Source: Stenotrophobium rhamnosiphilum (GTDB lineage: Bacteria; Pseudomonadota; Gammaproteobacteria; Nevskiales; Nevskiaceae). Taken from it: DNA of 64,000 bases. Position numbers and translations under genes: made by a program. The notes below the pieces were generated by a model. It saw only the letters and a program-made list of their open reading frames with translations, did no database searches and was not told the origin of the DNA. Positions 39,495 through 47,750 of the stretch are shown in pieces; the first letter of the stretch is position 1, and each line of letters begins with the position of its first letter. The stretch covers positions 1-64,000 of the forward strand of contig NZ_QANS01000008.1 of NCBI RefSeq assembly GCF_003052265.1, given 5' to 3'.

Positions 39495-40543
39495 AACGCT
39501 CCCACTTCATCCTGATTGCACTTGTCGTTATCGCTGGCGCGATTTACGCCCAGCGTGGCCCACTGCTCGAAAGAATTATCACGCGACAAATTGATAAAAC
39601 GCTGCAGCGTGTCGACAACAGCCTGATGACCGACGGCAAGCTGCACGTGATTCTCTGCGGCACCGCTGCGGCATTGCCAGACCCAGATCGCGCTGGCCCT
39701 TGCACAGCCATCATTGCTGGCGATCAATTCTGGTTGGTGGATGTAGGCCCCAGTTCATGGCGCAATGTGGATCAGTTGAACCTGCCGATCTCTAAACTCA
39801 GCGGCGTGCTGATCACGCATTTCCATTCGGATCACATTAATGATCTCGGCGAAGCCATCACACAAAGCTGGATTGCAGGACGCAGCAAACCGCTGGATGT
39901 TTACGGCCCGCAAGGCATTAGCGATGTGGTCGGCGGATTCCAAAAAGCCTTCTCCCATGACAAGCAATATCGCGTCGATCATCACGGCGCCGATTACATG
40001 CCGCCGTCAGGCGCAGAAGCCGTGGCACACGCACTTCCCACGCCGAAAGGGATTGAAGCCGAGCCTGTACTTGAACCGAACGGGCTCAAGATCAGCGTGT
40101 TCCGCGTCGATCACGCACCAATTGATATTGCCTTTGGTTACCGCTTTGAATATCGCGGCCGCAGCGTCGTCATCAGCGGTGACACCAAAAAGACAGAATC
40201 GGTCATCCACAACGCAAAAGATGCTGATCTGCTGATTCACGAAGCCTTGGCCTCGCACATGACCAAGCGCGCGACAGCCAGAGCCAAGGAACTTGGCATT
40301 ACTCGCATCGCCAAACTTGCAGACGATGTGCGCAACTATCACGCCACACCAGTAGAAGCCGCAGAAGTCGCCGAAGCGGCGCATGCGAAGAAGCTCGTGC
40401 TGACTCACATCTTTCCGCCACTCGCCAATGGAGTGGCACGCCACTTGTTCTTGCAAGGCACCAGCGATGCTTACAAAGGTCCGATCATTCTCGGCGCTGA
40501 TGGCACCCGCATTGATATCGACACTCAAGGAGCAAACCCATGA
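39491..40543 (+). CDS. Metallo-beta-lactamase fold hydrolase, membrane-anchored or exported
   Basis: A 350-residue protein with an N-terminal hydrophobic segment (residues 5-20, FILIALVVIAGAIYA) that is either a signal peptide or an anchor. The MBL fold follows. The zinc motif THFHSDHINDLGE (about residue 115), the GDT loop in VVISGDTKKTES, and the final His in VLTHIFPP are all present, resembling the RNase Z/arylsulfatase-like branch. Four-base overlaps with both neighbours (39491-39494 and 40540-40543) show tight coupling. As it is likely periplasmic, a small-molecule ester or sulfate-ester hydrolase is more likely than tRNA processing. Confidence 0.87.
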   Translation: MKRSHFILIALVVIAGAIYAQRGPLLERIITRQIDKTLQRVDNSLMTDGKLHVILCGTAAALPDPDRAGPCTAIIAGDQFWLVDVGPSSWRNVDQLNLPISKLSGVLITHFHSDHINDLGEAITQSWIAGRSKPLDVYGPQGISDVVGGFQKAFSHDKQYRVDHHGADYMPPSGAEAVAHALPTPKGIEAEPVLEPNGLKISVFRVDHAPIDIAFGYRFEYRGRSVVISGDTKKTESVIHNAKDADLLIHEALASHMTKRATARAKELGITRIAKLADDVRNYHATPVEAAEVAEAAHAKKLVLTHIFPPLANGVARHLFLQGTSDAYKGPIILGADGTRIDIDTQGANP

Positions 40544-42297
40544 AAAAAAAAACCAATCAGACCGATCCTAGTCGTCGTCGCGTTCTAAAAGCGATCAGCG
40601 TCGGCGGCGCAGCACTAGCCGCTGGCGGCGTCATGAACAGCAATGTTTTTGGTGCTCAGGCGCCAACGATTGTTAAACGCAAACGTCCCAACATTCTGCT
40701 GATCATGTCGGATCAGGAACGTGGCTGGGCAGATCTGCCATCCAACCTTGGCCTCAACGCGCACGAGTGGTTGATGGAGCGCGGCGTTCATCTCGAGAAT
40801 TTCAACGTCAACACCACGCCCTGCTCGCCATCACGCTCCAACATCTACACCGGCCAGCACACGCAGCTGACCAAGATGACGACTAACGTTGGCGCACCGC
40901 CGTTCCCTGAACTGGCAACGGATGTTCCAACCATTGGCCACATGCTACGCAAGGAAGGCTATTACACCGCTTACAAAGGCAAATGGCATTTGTCCGATAT
41001 CTCATCGGAAGATCGCGTGCGCTATGGCCACAACAAGAGTTCACGCGATGCGTTGGAGCCTTATGGCTTCTCCGATAACAGCGATTACACGATTGCCGAC
41101 GGCGCAACGTGGAGCGGCTATCGTCTTGACGGCCAGGTTGCATCCGAAGCCAGTCAATGGCTGAGCGAACAAGGCACGACCGTGAAGAACCCTTGGTTCC
41201 TCGCCGTAAACTTTGTGAATCCGCATGACATCGTTTTTTTCGATGACGTCGACCACCAACAATCACGCACGCGTCTTGATCGCGATTTTCTATCGCCGCT
41301 GTTGCCGCCGCCGGTTAATGGCCTCTACGCCAAGTATTGGGACGTGCCGATGCCCAAGAGTTTTTATGCCGACGACTTGAGCGGCAAACCTTGGGCGCAA
41401 ACTTCTTACGTTGATTTCTGCAATGCCTGCTACGGCAAACTCGACCCCAAGGACGAACGCCGCTGGCGCAAGTATCAGAGCTATTACTTCAACTGCATCC
41501 GCGATGTCGACTCGCATGTGTTGACGGTTCTGCAAACGCTGGAGAACCTCAAGCTCGATCGCGAAACCATCATCATCTACACCGCTGATCATGGCGACAT
41601 GCTGGGCGCACACCAGCTGCGTCAGAAAGGGCCGTTCATGTACAAAGAGAACGTGCGCGTGCCGTTCTTCGTGGCGCATCCGGATGTACGTGGCGGCACC
41701 ACTTCGCAATCACTCGGTAGCGCGATTGATATCGCGCCGACCATTCTCGGCTTCGCTGGCGTCAAAGATTCTGAGCGTGCTGAACGCTATCCCGCACTCA
41801 AGGGCGTCAACCTTGCGCCAGTCATTCAGGATCCCAAGGCGCGTACTGCGCGTGATACCAAGGGCCATCTCTACGATTACAACAGCACACTTTATGTTGA
41901 TCCAGACACCGCCAAGGCGCTGATGATCAATAAAGAAAATGCGACCTTCTGGAATCTGCTCAAGCACAACTTGGCGCGTGGCAACCTTGGCCCTGTGATG
42001 ACGCATCCCGGTTTGTTCCGCGGCGTGTTCGATGGTCGCTACAAACTGGCGCGCTACTTTGCGCCGAATAGCCATCACATTCCGAAGGATTGGGACACGC
42101 TGCTCAAACACAATCAGCTGGAGCTTTACGACACGCTAAATGATCCGAACGAGATCGTGAATCTTGCCGCCAAGCCTGAGCAGCACAAGGAACTGATCTT
42201 GTCGCTCAATAAAAAGATCAATGCACTGATCATGGATGAGATTGGCTTTGACGATGGCCGCGAGCACGCGGGTCCAACGTTCTTGTACCAACTCTGA
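40540..42297 (+). CDS. Tat-exported Cys-type sulfatase
   Basis: Type I sulfatase that hydrolyses sulfate esters using formylglycine. The 585-residue protein has a twin-arginine signal (DPSRRRVLKAISVGGAAL). The alkaline-phosphatase-fold start is RPNILLIMSDQERGW, and the maturation motif is PCSPSRSNIYTG with Cys95. The metal-binding ADHGDMLGAH appears later, near residue 350. A Cys at the modification site means an FGE-type or AtsB-type maturase is required before export, and none is encoded in this window. The start overlaps the MBL gene by 4 bp, and the parvulin-like gene follows after 8 bp. Confidence 0.92.
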   Translation: MKKKTNQTDPSRRRVLKAISVGGAALAAGGVMNSNVFGAQAPTIVKRKRPNILLIMSDQERGWADLPSNLGLNAHEWLMERGVHLENFNVNTTPCSPSRSNIYTGQHTQLTKMTTNVGAPPFPELATDVPTIGHMLRKEGYYTAYKGKWHLSDISSEDRVRYGHNKSSRDALEPYGFSDNSDYTIADGATWSGYRLDGQVASEASQWLSEQGTTVKNPWFLAVNFVNPHDIVFFDDVDHQQSRTRLDRDFLSPLLPPPVNGLYAKYWDVPMPKSFYADDLSGKPWAQTSYVDFCNACYGKLDPKDERRWRKYQSYYFNCIRDVDSHVLTVLQTLENLKLDRETIIIYTADHGDMLGAHQLRQKGPFMYKENVRVPFFVAHPDVRGGTTSQSLGSAIDIAPTILGFAGVKDSERAERYPALKGVNLAPVIQDPKARTARDTKGHLYDYNSTLYVDPDTAKALMINKENATFWNLLKHNLARGNLGPVMTHPGLFRGVFDGRYKLARYFAPNSHHIPKDWDTLLKHNQLELYDTLNDPNEIVNLAAKPEQHKELILSLNKKINALIMDEIGFDDGREHAGPTFLYQL

Positions 42298-42305
42298 AGT
42301 CATTC

Positions 42306-43145
42306 ATGGCTAACGCACGTCGCACCGTAACGTTTAGCGCGATCTCCTTTGTCGCAGGTATTGGGCTCACGCTGGGCTGGGTGCGCACGCATGAGCCAGC
42401 ACCGGCGGTGACAGAAGTCAGCAACATTATTGCGATTGCGCCACCACTGAAAGCCACCTTAGAAAAAGCTGACGCATTGCAACGCTGGATCGACAACGAA
42501 ATTCTATTTCGCGAAGCCCTCAAGCGCGGTTATGCCTTGGATGATTTGATCGTGCGCAATCAATTGCAGCAGCGCATCCGTCAGGCGATTCAGCATGAGT
42601 CGTCTCAGGCGCACCCGAGCTATGCACAGCTACAGACTTTCTTGCAGCAGAACCTCACGCTGTACCAGAGCAAGCCACGTTGGAGCTTTGAGCAGATTTA
42701 TCTCAGCCGCGGCGCTCATGGTGATCGTCTGGTGACAGATGCGGCCGCTATCGCTGCGCAGCTACAAAAATCAGCTGAAGATAAAAATCTAGGCGATCCA
42801 TTTCCAGCAGGTCGCGTTATCAGTAATGCGCCCGCTGTAGCGATCACCCGTGATTTCGGATCGGCTTTTACACAACAACTCTCCAGCTTGCCGCTGAATA
42901 GTTGGCAGGGCCCGATTGAATCATCGCTGGGCCTGCACTTTGTCCGTGTAACGGCGATGCAGCCCGGACGCCCAATGGCATTCGAAGAAATCCGTACACG
43001 TCTCGTCATCGATTGGCGCGAAGCGCAAAAGCAACAAGCATTAGAACTGGTGCTGACCGATCTTCGGCCGCGCTACAAAGTGGCCTCTCGCGTCGGCGAC
43101 ACAACAACGCCGATGCACGATATCCACGAAGAGGAAACACCGTGA
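42306..43145 (+). CDS. Parvulin-like peptidyl-prolyl isomerase, membrane-anchored
   Basis: A 279-residue protein with an N-terminal anchor (about residues 8-25), a SurA/PpiD-like helical chaperone region, and a C-terminal parvulin-like domain. Recognisable parvulin features include the PLNSWQGPIESSLGLHFVRV segment near residue 205. It should fold exported partners in the periplasm, and its placement between the sulfatase and the DUF3604 lipoprotein suggests a dedicated foldase for one of them. The GTG start of the next gene overlaps its TGA stop (GTGA at 43142-43145). Confidence 0.8.
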   Translation: MANARRTVTFSAISFVAGIGLTLGWVRTHEPAPAVTEVSNIIAIAPPLKATLEKADALQRWIDNEILFREALKRGYALDDLIVRNQLQQRIRQAIQHESSQAHPSYAQLQTFLQQNLTLYQSKPRWSFEQIYLSRGAHGDRLVTDAAAIAAQLQKSAEDKNLGDPFPAGRVISNAPAVAITRDFGSAFTQQLSSLPLNSWQGPIESSLGLHFVRVTAMQPGRPMAFEEIRTRLVIDWREAQKQQALELVLTDLRPRYKVASRVGDTTTPMHDIHEEETP

Positions 43146-45406
43146 CCTTCAAACATCTCTCGGCGCTAGCGCTGCTTGCGTTGCTTGCGGCCTGTAGCCG
43201 CAGCTCGTCGCCAGACACTGCGGCCGGCGGCAACAGCGGCACGCCGTTCAACGAAAAGGTGGATTGCACCGGCACACAAGCTGATCGCAAGAATGCTTAC
43301 TTTGGTGATCTGCACGTTCACACGCTTTATTCCGTCGACGCATATTTCTTCAACGGCCTCAATGGTCCGCGCGAAGCGTTTCGCATTGGCAAAGGCGAAG
43401 TTGGAAATCTGCCTACTGGCGAGACTGACGCCTACACCGCTGGACGCACCATTCAGTTGGATCGCCCTTTGGATTTTGCAGCAACCAGCGATCACTCTGA
43501 CTTTCTCGGCAACTGGCGTTTGCTGTGCCAAGTCAATGGCACGCTACCGATTGGCGTGAATCCCGCCTGCAATCTGGTTGGCGATTATCTGCGTCAGAAC
43601 ATCACCACCATCATTAACGGCGGTCAGCCACCTGCATTTACTGCACTCACCGCTGGCGTCAGCGAACTGCCGACGACCGCGTCGCCGTGGCAAGACGAGC
43701 TGCGTATTTCCGATGAAGAGAATGTGCCTTGCACGTTCAGCACCTTTGTCGGCTACGAGTGGACCTCGCAGAAGTTCGATCAAATGATTCATCGCAACGT
43801 CTATTACACCGGCAGCAATCTGCCGCAAGACGTGCCACATGTTGCAACGCTTGAAGACCTTATCGCGATAGCGACAGGCCAAGGAACGTCGAGCAATATG
43901 AACGACGACTGGCGTCTCTACGATTATCTGGAACAGAACTGCGACCCTGCGCAAGGCTGCAAGAGCATCGCGATTCCGCACAATCCGAATCAGAGTAGCG
44001 GCGGCATGTATCTGGCGCGCGATCCTGCGACGGGCTTGCCACCGGGCCGTGATGGGGCACCGCTGACTTTGGCTGATGCCAAGCTGCGCGCGAAGTACGA
44101 CAACGTCATCGAAATCTTTCAGCACAAGGGAAATTCCGAATGCGCTGTAGGCCTCGGCCCTTACGAAACCAAGTTTGATCCAGCCTGTACGCTCGAGTTG
44201 GCGAAGAATGTTTGCGTTGGCTCTCCGCAAGATCCGCCGGAATGTAAGAAGGTTTGTACCGGCAATCCCGCAACCGATCCGGACTTCTGCTCGCTCACTA
44301 CTGTTGCAACCGGCGTGTGCGAACAAGCGGGCCGTGACGGCACATCAGGCCCTGTGCACAAATGCGTCGCACCACTCGACATGGCGCGCAACATTCTTGC
44401 TGACGGTCTCGCGATTCGCGACACGCTTGGCGTGAATCCGATGCGCATGGGTTTCATCGGCTCATCCGATACGCACAACGGCGATCCTGGCAATGTCGGC
44501 GAAAACGGATTCCCCGGCCACGGTGGCGTGCTCGACAACGGCCCACGCACGCAGCTCGGTTACTGGACTTGCGATGGTCAGAATCAAGATCCAACCAATC
44601 CCGCGAATTGCAGCAACCGCCAGTTCCTAGATCGCGCACGCTTGTTTAATCCCGGCGGTCTCGCCGGTGCATGGGCACCCGAGAACACTCGCGAAGCCAT
44701 TTGGAGCGCGATGAAGCGTGGCGAAACTTTTGCAACATCGGGTCCGCGTATTCGCATTCGTACCTTGGCGATGTGGACCAAACCGCCAGCTGATATCTGC
44801 GATCAACTTTCGGCAGGACACAATCCCGTCGACGCGGGCGAGATCGCAGGCGCGGTGATGGGCGGCAACTTGCCTGACAACCCAACGCCTGCAGCGCCTT
44901 ATATCGTGGTGTGGGCGCAGCAAGATCCGGGCGGCGCAACACCGGGGCTGCCACTACAGAAACTCGATCTGATTAAAGGCTGGAGCGATGCGAGCGGTCA
45001 ACCGCACGTCAAAGTGTTTGATGCGATCGCTAAAACTTCTTCGAAGGTTTCGATGCCATCAAGCGCGGACTGCAGTGTGAAACCTGCGGGCCATCCGGAG
45101 CGTTTATGCACGGTTTGGCGCGATCCAAAGTTCAATCCACGCGAGCAGGCTTATTACTACGCACGCGCTTTTGAGATCCCGAGCTGCCGTTGGAGCACAC
45201 GCCTCTGCACCAAGAACAACGTCGATTGTTCCAAGCTCGACCCCGCCAATGGCATATTCCCAGCCGACAGCGGCATGCAAGGCTTTGAAGGTTGCTGCGG
45301 CATCACTGGAACAGTGGGCAGCTTTAGCGGACGCAATAGGTTCAGTACGATTACGGAACGCGCTTGGGCCTCACCTGTTTGGTTTGTGCCGAAAGCCCAG
45401 CCTTAA
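43142..45406 (+). CDS. DUF3604 (PHP-like) lipoprotein
   Basis: A 754-residue exported protein with lipobox LLAAC (Cys at about residue 17). The DUF3604 domain starts with the metal-binding AYFGDLHVHTLYSVDA (H-x-H, as in PHP phosphoesterases). It continues with ATSDHSDFLG and a later GFIGSSDTHNGDPG, further His/Asp ligands. The region at about residues 330-405 contains many cysteines (at least nine), perhaps disulfide-bonded. The GTG start at 43142 overlaps the preceding stop. The catalysed reaction is not known. A metal-dependent hydrolase acting on an envelope-accessible substrate is the best reading. Confidence 0.88.
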   Translation: MTFKHLSALALLALLAACSRSSSPDTAAGGNSGTPFNEKVDCTGTQADRKNAYFGDLHVHTLYSVDAYFFNGLNGPREAFRIGKGEVGNLPTGETDAYTAGRTIQLDRPLDFAATSDHSDFLGNWRLLCQVNGTLPIGVNPACNLVGDYLRQNITTIINGGQPPAFTALTAGVSELPTTASPWQDELRISDEENVPCTFSTFVGYEWTSQKFDQMIHRNVYYTGSNLPQDVPHVATLEDLIAIATGQGTSSNMNDDWRLYDYLEQNCDPAQGCKSIAIPHNPNQSSGGMYLARDPATGLPPGRDGAPLTLADAKLRAKYDNVIEIFQHKGNSECAVGLGPYETKFDPACTLELAKNVCVGSPQDPPECKKVCTGNPATDPDFCSLTTVATGVCEQAGRDGTSGPVHKCVAPLDMARNILADGLAIRDTLGVNPMRMGFIGSSDTHNGDPGNVGENGFPGHGGVLDNGPRTQLGYWTCDGQNQDPTNPANCSNRQFLDRARLFNPGGLAGAWAPENTREAIWSAMKRGETFATSGPRIRIRTLAMWTKPPADICDQLSAGHNPVDAGEIAGAVMGGNLPDNPTPAAPYIVVWAQQDPGGATPGLPLQKLDLIKGWSDASGQPHVKVFDAIAKTSSKVSMPSSADCSVKPAGHPERLCTVWRDPKFNPREQAYYYARAFEIPSCRWSTRLCTKNNVDCSKLDPANGIFPADSGMQGFEGCCGITGTVGSFSGRNRFSTITERAWASPVWFVPKAQP

Positions 45407-45436
45407 ACTCACAATTTCATAACAAGGACGAAATCA

Positions 45437-45709
45437 ATGCAAAACAAGAAATCTTTTTGGGGCGTACAGATGGCACTCATCAGCCTCGTCTACATTTTCG
45501 CAGCGTTTAAAGCATTGAGCGGTGATTTCTCTCATCCGACTGTGCTGATCTCTGCGCTTCTGCTCGCTGCGCATGCGCTTGAAATCCCCGTTGCGTTCTA
45601 CGCATTGAAAGGCCGCTCGGCTTCTGTGCCACGCGTTCTGCTTCTGTGCCTGCTGTTTGGATTGGTCTGGTGGGTTCCGGCGCGCCGCGGCGTGTTCGCG
45701 GTCAATTAA
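45437..45709 (+). CDS. Small membrane protein, three helices
   Basis: I do not recognise a family with confidence. The 90-residue product has three hydrophobic stretches (about 8-26, 33-52 and 63-83). In length and topology it resembles the DUF1145 type of small membrane protein, but this is weak. The ribosome-binding site AAGGACG lies 8-9 nt before the ATG. The next gene starts 2 bp after its stop, so it belongs to the same transcript. Confidence 0.68.
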   Translation: MQNKKSFWGVQMALISLVYIFAAFKALSGDFSHPTVLISALLLAAHALEIPVAFYALKGRSASVPRVLLLCLLFGLVWWVPARRGVFAVN

Positions 45710-45711
45710 GA

Positions 45712-46515
45712 ATGAAATCGTTCAAAAATAAAGTCGCGCTAATTACCGGCGCCAGCAGCGGCATTGGCGAATCCATCGCGTTGGCACTCGCAGCAGAAGG
45801 CGCCAAGCTTGAACTGGTCGCACGCGATCGTGAACGTCTTGAGCATGTGCGCGATCTTTGCGTGGCCAAAGGCGTTGAAGTGCATCTGCACTTTGCCGAT
45901 GTTGCTGACGAAGCGCAGATGAACAAGGTGGCAGACGACGTGCACGCACGTCACGCCGCGATTGATGTGCTGGTCAATAACGCCGGCGTTGTCATGGGCG
46001 GCTTCACTTGGGAAGTCGAAACCGCGGATTGGCGCAGACTGCACGACGTCAACGTGATGGGCGTAGTGCATGGCATCCGCGCTTTCCTGCCGCAGATGAT
46101 CGAGCGTCGTCAAGGTGGCCATGTCGTCAACATCTCCTCGGTATCGGGTTTGGTTGGCGTGCGCGGAATGGGCACTTACAGCGCCAGCAAGTTCGCGGTG
46201 GTGGGCTTGTCAGAATCACTGCGCATGGAAATGCACCGATTCAACATCGGCGTCAGCGTGATCTGTCCGGGCTATGTGAAAACGCCGATTCAGAGCAAAG
46301 TGAAAATGGTCGGCACACTATCGAGCCCTGATGCACGTGCTCGCGTTGAGAAAGAATTTTCGAAGACAAATCTGATGCCAGAGACTGTTGCACAGCGCAC
46401 GCTGCAAGCGATTCGCCGCAACGAGTTCATCGCATCAATCGGTCGCGAAGCCGTGATGGTGCGCATCTTCAAGCGTTGGGCACCAGGCCTGCTCGAACGC
46501 TCGCTACGAGGCTAA
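45712..46515 (+). CDS. Short-chain dehydrogenase/reductase
   Basis: A 267-residue NAD(P)-dependent oxidoreductase of the classical SDR type. Cofactor motif ALITGASSGIGESIA is at the N-terminus, NNAGV follows, and the catalytic Ser/Tyr/Lys are in NISSVSGL and YSASKFAVVG. The substrate is not predictable, but C-terminal length and the absence of a KR-type signature suggest alcohol/ketone interconversion on a hydrophobic compound. I chose the ATG at 45712, since an upstream in-frame start would overlap the membrane protein gene. It is followed 4 bp later by the second long GST-like gene. Confidence 0.92.
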   Translation: MKSFKNKVALITGASSGIGESIALALAAEGAKLELVARDRERLEHVRDLCVAKGVEVHLHFADVADEAQMNKVADDVHARHAAIDVLVNNAGVVMGGFTWEVETADWRRLHDVNVMGVVHGIRAFLPQMIERRQGGHVVNISSVSGLVGVRGMGTYSASKFAVVGLSESLRMEMHRFNIGVSVICPGYVKTPIQSKVKMVGTLSSPDARARVEKEFSKTNLMPETVAQRTLQAIRRNEFIASIGREAVMVRIFKRWAPGLLERSLRG

Positions 46516-46519
46516 AACG

Positions 46520-47698
46520 ATGGCTTCGCCGTACACGCTCTATGTTTTTCACATTTCCTACTTCAGCGGAAAGATGCAGGCCTACCTGCGTTACAAGGAG
46601 ATTGCGCACGAGACCATAGAGCCCAAGTGGGGCGGCGATCTGCTCAATACCATTTACCCGAATACCGGTTTGATGAAAGTACCGGTGGTGAAGACGCCTG
46701 CTGGTGAATGGCTCGCGGATTCGACGCCGATGATTGATTGGTTCGAAGCCAAGCATCCACAAGGCGCTGTGATTCCAAGCGATCCTCTGCAAGTTTTCTT
46801 CAGCCGCCTGCTGGAAGACTATGCCGACGAATGGCTGTGGCGCCCTGCGCTGCACTATCGCTGGAGTTACGCCACTGATGCACACGCCGCATCACGTCGC
46901 TTCGCCGAAACATTCATGAGCACGCAGCCTATGCCCAAGGCGATGACGGCCGCTACGCTGCGTGAACGCCAGCATCGTATTTATGTTGCAGGCGATGGAG
47001 TCACCGAAGACACCTGGGCGCATGTGGAGTCGGTTTATTTAAATACGCTGGATCGTCTGCAAGCGATCTTTGAGAAGCAGCCCTTTCTGCTTGGCGGCAA
47101 ACCGAGTCTTGCTGATTTTGGTTTCTTCGCTTCCATGTTCCGCCACTTCAGTCTCGACCCCACACCGAGCCTGATCATGCAGGAGCGCGCACCAGCCGTA
47201 TTCGAATGGGTGGCACGCCTTTGGAACAGCCGTCATTCCACCAATACAGGAGCTTGGGCAGAAGCCGGAACTTTGCCTAGCGGATGGACGCCGATTCTTC
47301 GCGACATTGGCGAGGCGTATCTCCCGTACCTGCACGCCAATGCTGTGGCGTGGCGCGAAGGCCGTAAGACTTTCGACTTTGAAGTGCAAGGCGTGCAGTA
47401 CAAGAAGTTGCCAGTAGTTCAATACCGCGTCTGGTGCCGCGAGCGTCTGCAAGAACATTTGGCCGCTGTGCCGGAAGCCTCTCCCGCCGCAGTCGAAAAT
47501 ATTCTGCGCGATGCAGGTGCATTGGAGCCGCTGATGCGTGATGGCCACATTGCATCCAATTTGCATACGGCAGATGCGCCGCCGTTATGCCGACCACGCA
47601 AAGTCGCGCTGGGTGACAAGCTCTCGCGTTATCTCATCGGTACGCATTGGCATGCACCGAAGGCCACGCTACAGGCTGGCCAAAAGAAGTCCTCATGA
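46520..47698 (+). CDS. Long GST-like protein, second copy
   Basis: A 392-residue relative of the product at 34746. Both start with a (Y)xxHxSYFSGK pattern, here YVFHISYFSGKMQAYL. They share the TPAGEW/TPEGEW turn and have the helical N-cap GGKPSLADFGFF. The C-terminal 150 residues extend beyond a normal GST, with no recognised domain. The HisxSer pattern near the N-terminus might be functional, since neither protein keeps a clear catalytic Cys. Function is inferred to be glutathione-linked. The SdsA-like gene follows after 52 bp. Confidence 0.8.
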   Translation: MASPYTLYVFHISYFSGKMQAYLRYKEIAHETIEPKWGGDLLNTIYPNTGLMKVPVVKTPAGEWLADSTPMIDWFEAKHPQGAVIPSDPLQVFFSRLLEDYADEWLWRPALHYRWSYATDAHAASRRFAETFMSTQPMPKAMTAATLRERQHRIYVAGDGVTEDTWAHVESVYLNTLDRLQAIFEKQPFLLGGKPSLADFGFFASMFRHFSLDPTPSLIMQERAPAVFEWVARLWNSRHSTNTGAWAEAGTLPSGWTPILRDIGEAYLPYLHANAVAWREGRKTFDFEVQGVQYKKLPVVQYRVWCRERLQEHLAAVPEASPAAVENILRDAGALEPLMRDGHIASNLHTADAPPLCRPRKVALGDKLSRYLIGTHWHAPKATLQAGQKKSS

Positions 47699-47750
47699 TT
47701 TTTTGCGCGCTCTGAAACGTGCAGCGCTCACGCTTACGGAATCTTTTTCC

